Shown here piece by piece: positions 9,712 to 16,058 of a DNA stretch of 64,000 nucleotides. The notes below the pieces were generated by a model. It was given only the letters and a program-made list of their open reading frames with translations. It was not told where the DNA came from and did no database searches. Each line of letters starts with the position of its first letter. Position 1 is the stretch's first letter. Source of the stretch: Streptomyces sennicomposti (GTDB lineage Bacteria; Actinomycetota; Actinomycetes; Streptomycetales; Streptomycetaceae); NCBI RefSeq assembly GCF_019890635.1, contig NZ_JAIOAB010000002.1, forward strand, positions 186,001 to 250,000, written 5' to 3'. Position numbers and translations under genes: made by a program.

Positions 9712-10029
9712 GCGTCGGATGATAAGTCCCAGCTCTGACACTGGTGAGTGGTGTGGGACAGGCCCAGGGGCGGCTGGTGCTCTGTGGGAAGCGCCTGAAA
9801 AGGGATTCCCCAGTGGCGTGCAGGTGGCCTGTCAGGTGATGGGAGTGGGGCGAGGCCAGCCTCGATCACCGTGCTCAGGTCGAAGTCGGCTTGGGCCGCG
9901 GGCGGGCGCTCCTGGGAGATCCGCGGATTGGCGACGTCGAGGGCAGACAGCCCGGCTTGCAACCTTTGCGGCGTCGGCCGGTTCAACGCGGTGGACTGGT
10001 GCGAGAGATGCCCCGGTTGACTCCCGGTG

Positions 10030-10317
10030 TCACTTCCTGCCGCGGGTGCGTCCGGGGGAGCGCACGGAGGGCAGATCGTCGCGCGAGTTGTCCGCGTCGA
10101 GGGCGTCGGCGGGCATCTGGCGGTAGGAGTGGAGCAGCTGGGCTATGAGGGCCGGACGGACTTCGGCCGCGGTGACGAGTGCGGCCAGTATCTGGGACCG
10201 CGATGTCTGCTCCCCGGCTGCGGCTGCGGCCCGGACCAGGACGTCGAGCCGTGTGTCCACGTCCTCCGGCCAGTCGACCAGTGTCTTGCGGCGTGGACGC
10301 TGCCACAGCAATTCCAC
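10030..10317 (-). CDS. Small basic protein, possibly a DNA-binding regulator
   Basis: 95 residues from GTG 10317, preceded by GAGGGGG as a ribosome site. The centre (WPEDVDTRLDVLVRAAAAAG, then TSRSQILAALV) resembles the strand-helix-helix of ribbon-helix-helix regulators that share the SRSQILAAL pattern. The tail is basic. The gene is divergent from the kinase-like gene, and an AT-rich palindrome lies between them, which fits an autoregulated local repressor. Function is inferred from this context. Confidence 0.5.
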   Translation of the reverse strand: MELLWQRPRRKTLVDWPEDVDTRLDVLVRAAAAAGEQTSRSQILAALVTAAEVRPALIAQLLHSYRQMPADALDADNSRDDLPSVRSPGRTRGRK

Positions 10318-10342
10318 ACGTCCCCCTCGGTGACAGATTATC

Positions 10343-10355
10343 TATATCGAATATA
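10343..10355. promoter_or_regulatory. AT-rich palindrome in divergent promoter
   Basis: TATAT-CGA-ATATA is a perfect inverted repeat inside an unusually AT-rich stretch between two divergent genes. The rightward ATG lies only 10 bases further on, with no clear ribosome site, so the rightward transcript may be nearly leaderless. It is a plausible operator for the small putative DNA-binding protein encoded to the left. Confidence 0.45.
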
Positions 10356-10365
10356 TATTGAGTTC

Positions 10366-11391
10366 ATGGTGACGGTGTTGCAAGAGCGTTCGGTGTACGA
10401 GGTCTTAGAGCGCGGCCCTTTGTCCGAGATCCGTGTGGCGGGCCGTTCGCTGGTTCCCACTGCGGTGTTCGATACCTACTGGCGTTTCGCGGCGGCGCGG
10501 CAGAAGGTGTACGAGGCGCGGCTTGCCGGGGGAGAGGGGCCGTTCACCGACGATCCGATCCTGCAGCGCTACCGCTTCACCAACTGCTTCCGTGCTGCTG
10601 ACCGGGTCAGCCAGGACTTGATCGGCGACGTGATCTACCGCGGTGACCAGAGGTGGGAGGAGGTCTTCTTCCGGACGCTGCTGTTCAAGATCTTCAACAA
10701 GACCTCGACGTGGCGGCTGCTGGAAGCGGCGCTGGGCGAGGTGCGGTGGGACGCCTACGACTACCGGGCCTTTGACCGGGTGCTCTCCCGCGCTTTCGCC
10801 GCGGGGCAGCGGCTGTACTCGGCCGCCTACATCGTGCCTCCGCCGCAGCTCGGCGAGCAGCGCAAGCACCAGAACCATCTGCGGCTGCTGGAGATGATGA
10901 TGGAGGCCGGCGCGCCGCAGCGGGTGCTGTCCGCGCCGACGCTTGAGGACGCCTACCGGGTTCTGCTGGGTTTTCCGGCGATCGGGCCGTTTTTGGCCTA
11001 CCAGTTCGTGATTGATCTCAACTACGCGGCGCAGATGCCGTTTTCGGAGATGGACTTCGTCGTCGCCGGACCCGGTGCGCGCGATGGGATCCGCAAGTGT
11101 TTCGGGGCGGCGGCCGACGGCATCGAGGCGGACGTCATCCGCTACATGGCCGATACCCAGGACGAGCACTTCGCCCGGCTGGGGCTCGCCTTCGCGGGGC
11201 TGCGCGGGCGTCGGCTGCACCTGATCGACTGCCAGAACCTGTTCTGCGAGGTCGACAAGTACGCCCGGGTCGCCCACCCGGACATCGCCGGGATCAGCGG
11301 CCGCAGCCGCATCAAGCAGACCTACCGGCGGCGGTTCGACCCGATGCCGGCTTGGTTCCCGCCCAAGTGGCAGCTCAACACCAGCCGCTGA
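10366..11391 (+). CDS. 5-hmdU DNA kinase / thymine pyrophosphorylase-like helical-domain protein
   Basis: 341 residues from ATG 10366. It contains RYRFTNCFRAADRVSQ (about 68-83), FFRTLLFKIFNKTSTW and, later, LLGFPAIGPFLAYQFVIDLN and GPGARDGI. This order is what I know from the helical DNA-glycosylase-like domain of the 5-hydroxymethyl-dU DNA kinase / alpha-glutamyl-putrescinyl-thymine pyrophosphorylase families used by phages to hypermodify thymine in DNA. No P-loop is visible. Neighbours include a thymidylate-synthase-like gene and a MazG pyrophosphohydrolase, which supports a role in nucleotide or DNA-base modification. The exact reaction is unknown. Confidence 0.6.
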   Translation: MVTVLQERSVYEVLERGPLSEIRVAGRSLVPTAVFDTYWRFAAARQKVYEARLAGGEGPFTDDPILQRYRFTNCFRAADRVSQDLIGDVIYRGDQRWEEVFFRTLLFKIFNKTSTWRLLEAALGEVRWDAYDYRAFDRVLSRAFAAGQRLYSAAYIVPPPQLGEQRKHQNHLRLLEMMMEAGAPQRVLSAPTLEDAYRVLLGFPAIGPFLAYQFVIDLNYAAQMPFSEMDFVVAGPGARDGIRKCFGAAADGIEADVIRYMADTQDEHFARLGLAFAGLRGRRLHLIDCQNLFCEVDKYARVAHPDIAGISGRSRIKQTYRRRFDPMPAWFPPKWQLNTSR

Positions 11392-11428
11392 CTAGGGGGG
11401 ATGCGGCGCCGTTCCCGTCGGCGGGTTC

Positions 11429-12220
11429 TCATGCCGCCAGACGGCTGGTGCCGGTCAGCAGGGGACGCAGCTGGGTGATGGGACCGTCCAGCCGGGCGTG
11501 CCCGGCCACCACGGTCAGGGTTCCGCAAGGCAGTTCGGCCTGCTGGGCGATGTAGGCGAGCAGGCGGCCCAGGCCGAGGTAGTTGCCGTAGGCGCGTTCG
11601 AACATGTAGTGGCTGCGGTACATGGCCATGGCGTGGACCCGCAGGTCGCGGTCCAGCTGGAGGCAGATGTGGCTCAGGCAGGGGAAGCCGATGTAGCTGT
11701 TGTCCTTGCCTGCGGTGTGGACCAGCAGGTCCGCTCCGGTGTCCTCCTGCGCGTCCGCGGGTGCGGCCAGGTCGAGCTCGTAGGCGGCGGCGATCTTGTT
11801 GCCCGCGGCCTGGGACCGCAGCCGGGTGATGACGGCGCCGAGCTGGTCGACGCCGGTCTTCGACGCCGCCGGGTAGGACACCAGGCGGCCGAAGTAGGTG
11901 CCGCGCTGGTTGCCGGGGTACCGCTTGATCACCTGATACATCCGCCGGTAGCGCTCGGCGAGTTCGTCCGGCCCTGCGCACCGTGCCGCCAGGGCCGCGG
12001 GAAACAGGGTGCTGGCCACGGTCTCCAGCGGCCACAGCCCGTGCGCGGTGCGCAACCGGTCCAGCTCGCTGCGCAGCGCCGCGTCGTCGCTGGTCGGATC
12101 GGCGATGCGCACCACCGTGTGCAGGCCGGTCCGGCCCGGGTTGTCCTTGCGGTCCAGCGCGTTGCAGGCGGCGACCCAGGCCTGGGCGACGTCGCGTCCG
12201 GTCACGGTGAAGCTGTGCAT
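11429..12220 (-). CDS. Thymidylate-synthase-superfamily protein (possible pyrimidine hydroxymethylase)
   Basis: 263 residues from ATG 12220, with a strong GGGAGGG ribosome site. The C-terminal half has the thymidylate-synthase layout: a PC motif (IGFPCLSHICLQL, candidate catalytic Cys), a YRSHYM stretch where TS has QRS-x-D, then YLGLGRLLAYIAQQA and GTLTVVAGHARL matching the TS folate/nucleotide-site helices. It is divergent from housekeeping ThyA, as are phage dUMP/dCMP hydroxymethylases. It is the last gene of the leftward carrier protein-XRE-ImmA operon. I infer that it makes a modified pyrimidine nucleotide. The substrate is unproven. Confidence 0.55.
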   Translation of the reverse strand: MHSFTVTGRDVAQAWVAACNALDRKDNPGRTGLHTVVRIADPTSDDAALRSELDRLRTAHGLWPLETVASTLFPAALAARCAGPDELAERYRRMYQVIKRYPGNQRGTYFGRLVSYPAASKTGVDQLGAVITRLRSQAAGNKIAAAYELDLAAPADAQEDTGADLLVHTAGKDNSYIGFPCLSHICLQLDRDLRVHAMAMYRSHYMFERAYGNYLGLGRLLAYIAQQAELPCGTLTVVAGHARLDGPITQLRPLLTGTSRLAA

Positions 12221-12263
12221 GAGCCCTCCCGGTACGTACGGTGTGTTCCTGCAGCCCCCGTGC

Positions 12264-13160
12264 TCAGGCGGGCCAGACCTCGTCGACCCCGCAGCGCGGG
12301 ACTTCGCGCACTACTGTCAGCCGCAGCGGATGTTCGTGCGCGGGCATGACGACCTGCACCGAAGCTTCCTCGCCCGGTGGCATCTCGGCGGTCATCACAG
12401 CGGCTGTGAGTGGGGCCGGTCCGTCGCTCGTCCACTGCTCCAGCCCGTTGGGCAGCGCATCGAAGGCCGCGCCGGGCAGATGTAGTATCAGGACATCGGC
12501 CGCATCGGCATAGACGGTCTGGCCGTCCGCCGCCTCTGTGATCACGTGCACGTGCGCCTGCCCGGGCAGTTCGGCGCCGCCCGCCAGCGAGCTGCGCAGG
12601 CCGGCGGGCGGAATCCTGCTCCACTGGGCGGCTCGGCCCGCATCCAGCAGCCGCAGGTTCACCAGGTGGCGTACCGTCCCGGCGTACGACGTGCCCAGCT
12701 CGCGCGCCACCCGGTAGACGTCTTCGGGACGCGACGGCCGGCCGCCGCAGATTCTTCCCAGCGCTGCCCGCACCGCCGGCAGCGGCATCAGGAACCACGC
12801 CGCGAACGCCTCCGCCGTCTTCTCCTCCTGGGGCCAGCTGCCGTCGCCCCAGCGCAGCGCCGGATCCATCTCCTCGTCGGCGGCCGTGCGGTGGCCCAGC
12901 CGGTGATGCCCCAGCTCATGTGCGGCCGTGTGCCGCTGGGTGACGGCGTTGAGCGAGGCGTTCAGCAGCACGGCCGGCCCCTTGTCGGCGGGGGAGAAGT
13001 ACACGCCGAACAGCCGGGGCATCGGCTTCGACATCCCGACGACGCCCGCCGCTCGCAGCGCCCGGTGCACGTGGACGTACCGTGTGCGGTCGACGCCGAG
13101 GTCGCGGTGCGCCTGGACCGCGGCGATCGACGCGATCCGGTGCGCCAGGGCCCAGTTCAC
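12264..13160 (-). CDS. ImmA/IrrE-family metallopeptidase
   Basis: 298 residues. It carries the zinc-protease motif HELGHH (in TAAHELGHHRLGHR, about residue 77), followed by EMDP and a helix containing EKTAEAFAAWFLMP, which is the typical third-ligand region. ImmA/IrrE proteases cleave or inactivate a partner XRE repressor to derepress adjoining genes. The upstream XRE gene overlaps its start (13157-13160), so the pair is a textbook repressor/antirepressor unit. The C-terminal 140 residues are a beta-rich region of unknown role. Confidence 0.85.
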   Translation of the reverse strand: MNWALAHRIASIAAVQAHRDLGVDRTRYVHVHRALRAAGVVGMSKPMPRLFGVYFSPADKGPAVLLNASLNAVTQRHTAAHELGHHRLGHRTAADEEMDPALRWGDGSWPQEEKTAEAFAAWFLMPLPAVRAALGRICGGRPSRPEDVYRVARELGTSYAGTVRHLVNLRLLDAGRAAQWSRIPPAGLRSSLAGGAELPGQAHVHVITEAADGQTVYADAADVLILHLPGAAFDALPNGLEQWTSDGPAPLTAAVMTAEMPPGEEASVQVVMPAHEHPLRLTVVREVPRCGVDEVWPA

Positions 13161-13564
13161 GCCGTCGGACTCCCTCCGCCGGCGCCCTGCTCCTCGCGCT
13201 CTGCCGCTCGCCGCAGCGTGAGGTACTCGGCGAACTCCAGCACCGTCCTGGCGTCCCCGTCGGTGAGCTTGGCCAGCGCCCGCGGCAGACCGGCCAGCGA
13301 GTACTCGCTGGCGTCGGCGTCCTTCTCCTCGGCCAGGAAGTAGGCGACCGGCTGCCGGTACAGGCGGGCCAGCTTCTTCAGCTCCAGGCTGTCCACCCGC
13401 CGCTCGCCGCGCTCGATGTCGCTGATGGCCGAGCGCGGGATGCCGGTGGAGTCCGAGACGAACTGCTGGGACATGTTCAGGTAGTCGCGGGTCTTCTTCA
13501 GCCGTTCACCGAGCCGCACCAGCTCAGGGTCGCGGCCACGGCTGTCGTGGGGGGAAGGGGTCAT
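13157..13564 (-). CDS. XRE-family repressor
   Basis: 135 residues from ATG 13564, which overlaps the stop of the carrier-protein gene by four bases. An N-terminal helix-turn-helix is clear: LGERLKKTRDYLNMSQQFVS followed by IPRSAISDIERGERRV and LKKLARLYRQPVAYFL. The C-terminus is acidic and then basic. It is probably the repressor of this operon and of the divergent MazG gene, acting at the palindrome at 13878-13894, and is itself the target of the downstream ImmA/IrrE protease. Confidence 0.85.
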   Translation of the reverse strand: MTPSPHDSRGRDPELVRLGERLKKTRDYLNMSQQFVSDSTGIPRSAISDIERGERRVDSLELKKLARLYRQPVAYFLAEEKDADASEYSLAGLPRALAKLTDGDARTVLEFAEYLTLRRAAEREEQGAGGGSPTA

Positions 13565-13821
13565 GGCTGCTGCCTCTCGACGATGGCGTCCAGTACCGCT
13601 GCGGAGAAGGCCCGCACCGACCGGGTGGCCTGGGCTGCTTCCCGGTCTGCGGGGATGGCGACGTGGTAACGCTCCTCGATACGCGTGAGGATCTCGACCA
13701 CCAGGAGTGAGTCCACGGGCAACTCGCGACCGCCCTGCTCCAGTTCGGAGCGCAGTTCGTCGGGGGAGGCGCCCTCGTACTCGGCCAGGAAGTCGATGAC
13801 GACCGAGGTGATGTCGTCCAT
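13561..13821 (-). CDS. Acyl carrier protein
   Basis: 86 residues from ATG 13821. It has the four-helix ACP pattern with the phosphopantetheine site ELPVDSLLVVEILTRIE (Ser about residue 38) and a conserved third helix (YHVAIPAD). It is first in a four-gene overlapping operon with XRE, ImmA/IrrE and the thymidylate-synthase-like gene, which is a strange setting for an ACP. It may carry an aminoacyl or acyl group for nucleotide or base modification. No adenylating enzyme lies beside it; an Sfp-type PPTase occurs 35 kb away. Confidence 0.75.
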   Translation of the reverse strand: MDDITSVVIDFLAEYEGASPDELRSELEQGGRELPVDSLLVVEILTRIEERYHVAIPADREAAQATRSVRAFSAAVLDAIVERQQP

Positions 13822-13877
13822 GCTCGGTGTGCCTGTGTTCGACAACTCTCCCCAATCGTCTGCGTTTCCAACGACGC

Positions 13878-13894
13878 TGTCGTAGCATACGACA
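13878..13894. promoter_or_regulatory. Perfect palindromic operator between the carrier-protein operon and mazG
   Basis: TGTCGTA-GCA-TACGACA is a perfect 7-bp inverted repeat with a 3-base centre. Further TTGTCG and CGACG half-sites flank it. It lies 57 bases upstream of the leftward operon and 45 bases upstream of the MazG ATG, so it can control both. The XRE protein of the operon is the obvious candidate ligand. Confidence 0.65.
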
Positions 13895-13938
13895 CGTTGT
13901 CGGGTAGGCCAACGGGGCTGTCCCAAGATCAGACAGGC

Positions 13939-14823
13939 ATGTGTGTGGACTTCAAGCGCTACCAGGAAGCGGCCGTCAAAACCCTCCAACCTGCGGCGGA
14001 GGGCACCGATCCCGTGCTCGTCCCCCTTCTCGGCCTCGCCGGCGAAGTCGGCTCCCTGACCACCGCCTACAAGAAATTCCTGCGCGACGGCCCCGCCTTC
14101 GAGCAGGGCAAGCACCAGTTACGCGAAGAACTCGGCGACGTCCTTTGGTACATCGCAGCCCTGACCCACCGCTTCGGCCTCGACCTCGACGACGTGGCCG
14201 CCGCCAGCCTGGAGAAGACCAAAGACCGCTGGCGCACCACCCCCCGCGACGAACACACCCCTTTCGACGCCGACTTCCCCGCCCACGAACAACTGCCCCG
14301 CAACACCACACTCACCTTCACACCGACGAAGACCGACGACGGCCGCACCGTCGTCGTCCTCACCCGGGAAGACGGAACTCCCGCCGGCGACCCGCTCACC
14401 AGCGCCTCGCACGTCGAAGACGGCTACCGCTTCCACGACATCTTCCACCTCGCCCACGCCACCGTCCTCGGCTGGTCACCCGTCACCCGCTTCCTGCTGG
14501 GCCGCAAACGCAAAAGCGACCCCCGCACCGACGAAGCCGAAGACGGCGGCCGCGCCATCGCCATCGAAGAAGGCATCTCAGCCCTCGTCTTCTCCTACGC
14601 CGCCCGCCACCGCTACCTCACCGACATCAAGCACATCGACCACGAACTCCTCGCCACCATCGGCCACATGACCGCCCACCTCGAAGTCAGCATCTGCCGC
14701 GCCGCGGACTGGGAGCACGCCATCCTCACCGGCTACGCCGCCTGGCGGCAGCTGCGTGAACACGACGGCGGCACCGTGCACCTCGACCTCGATCAGCGAA
14801 CTCTCACCGTCACCCGGAGCTGA
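13939..14823 (+). CDS. MazG-type nucleoside triphosphate pyrophosphohydrolase
   Basis: 294 residues from ATG 13939 (a TTG at 13897 is an alternative but lies across the operator). Residues 5-95 form a MazG-like all-helical NTP pyrophosphatase domain: LLGLAGEVGSL, then HQLREELGDVLWYIAALTHR with the metal-binding EExxD pattern. The C-terminal 190 residues are a second domain with HDIFHLAHATVLGW and EEGISALVFSYA, found fused to such MazG domains in actinobacteria. It hydrolyses (d)NTPs, possibly a non-canonical one made or excluded by this module. Divergent promoter shared with the XRE operon. Confidence 0.75.
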   Translation: MCVDFKRYQEAAVKTLQPAAEGTDPVLVPLLGLAGEVGSLTTAYKKFLRDGPAFEQGKHQLREELGDVLWYIAALTHRFGLDLDDVAAASLEKTKDRWRTTPRDEHTPFDADFPAHEQLPRNTTLTFTPTKTDDGRTVVVLTREDGTPAGDPLTSASHVEDGYRFHDIFHLAHATVLGWSPVTRFLLGRKRKSDPRTDEAEDGGRAIAIEEGISALVFSYAARHRYLTDIKHIDHELLATIGHMTAHLEVSICRAADWEHAILTGYAAWRQLREHDGGTVHLDLDQRTLTVTRS

Positions 14824-14987
14824 CGGCACAGCGGTTGCAACGCCCTGGCCGGGGACACGCCATAGCGCCTCCGACGGCTGTGCCCTGCGGGCATCGGCAG
14901 AGCACAGGGCGCCTCCGGAGCGGCTGCCCCCGGCGGCGCCGTGGGCGTCCGAGTGCATAGAGCCGCACGTGGACGCCGGCGGCCGTT

Positions 14988-16058
14988 TCAGGCCGGTAGG
15001 TCGAGGTAGCGGGCGGCGTCGTGGAGGACGTCGCGGGTGAGGGCTTCGGTGCCGTCGAGGATGGAGAGTTGGGCGGCGATGCCGGTGAGGGGAATGAGGT
15101 GTTCCATGAGGCCGTCGGTGATGCGGTAGAGCTCTTCGTCGTGCTCCAGGAGACTGCCGGGCTTGTGGTGGCGCAGCCTCAGTCGGCTGTCGAGGGTGGC
15201 CAGGACGGCGGGCCATTCGTCGGGGTGTTCGATGCAGCGGGGTGGGAGCCGGTTGACCCAGAGGGTGGGGACCGAGCGTTCCCGGATGGCGGCGGTGGCT
15301 TCGGTGGGGCGGCGCAGGGCGGGGAAGCGGGCGGCGCGGGCTTCGCGGAGGATGTCGCTGGAGCCGATGCCGCTCCAGAAGACGGTCAGCCCGAGTTCGT
15401 CGGCGAGGTAGTCGAAGAAGTCGAAGGTCGGCTGCAGGTCCTCGGCGCGTAGCCGGTCGATGCCGTCGACGAGGCAGACCTCGGTGCGGGCGTGGCGCAT
15501 GATGTGGACGGCGGGGCCGGTGAAGTCCTTCATGCGCTGCACCGGCCGTTGCTCGGTGTCGGGCCGGTACAGGTCCCAGCCGATGAAGACGGCCAGGGCC
15601 GCTGACCAGTCGGCGGGTGTGCCGGGTTCGGGCGGGGCGTTGACGCAGACGACGGGGATGCGGCTGTCGTCGATGCCGTGGAGTTTCTCGCGGCGCCCTT
15701 GGTGGGCCAGCCCGATGTGGTGGAGCAGGGTGCGCTTGCCGGTGCCGCGGCAGTCGCTGTCGATGGCGACGTGCTGGCAGGGGTGGCGGCGCTCGCCGTT
15801 GAGGCGCAGCAGCCGCCGTGCGGTCTTCAGTCCGGTGGCGATGTCGGTGGTTTCGACGAGGCCGAGTCGGGCGTGGCAGCGCACGCGGGGGTCGTCCTCG
15901 TCGGCGGGCGCCGAGTCGTCGGCGGGCGGGATCGGGGGAGGAAGGGGCTGGTGCCGTACGCGTGCGCGCCAGCCTTGCAGGATGGTCGGCGGTCCGGGAG
16001 GCAGGGGCGCCGGTGTGGGGGCCGGGGCGCTTTGCGGGTCGCGTACGGGGGTTTTCAC
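14988..16058 (-). CDS. tnsC: TnsC-like AAA+ transposition regulator (eroded Walker motifs)
   Basis: 356 residues. ATG 16058 overlaps the end of tnsB. The AAA+ outline of TnsC/TniB is present: a P-loop region AIDSDCRGTGKRTLLHHIG at about 95, EVCLVDGID at the Walker B position, and a sensor-1-like VFWSGIGSSDIL. The Walker A is non-standard: the first glycine is lost and Arg follows GK. Walker B has Asp-Gly instead of Asp-Glu. TnsC normally uses ATP to connect target selection with the transposase. Here ATP hydrolysis may be lost or altered. Confidence 0.7.
   Translation of the reverse strand: MKTPVRDPQSAPAPTPAPLPPGPPTILQGWRARVRHQPLPPPIPPADDSAPADEDDPRVRCHARLGLVETTDIATGLKTARRLLRLNGERRHPCQHVAIDSDCRGTGKRTLLHHIGLAHQGRREKLHGIDDSRIPVVCVNAPPEPGTPADWSAALAVFIGWDLYRPDTEQRPVQRMKDFTGPAVHIMRHARTEVCLVDGIDRLRAEDLQPTFDFFDYLADELGLTVFWSGIGSSDILREARAARFPALRRPTEATAAIRERSVPTLWVNRLPPRCIEHPDEWPAVLATLDSRLRLRHHKPGSLLEHDEELYRITDGLMEHLIPLTGIAAQLSILDGTEALTRDVLHDAARYLDLPA

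Noticed and set aside
9708-9986. Small minus-strand frame between the TIR gene and the small DNA-binding gene
   Set aside because: No ribosome site or recognised motif. Composition is not clearly coding, although a remnant cannot be excluded.
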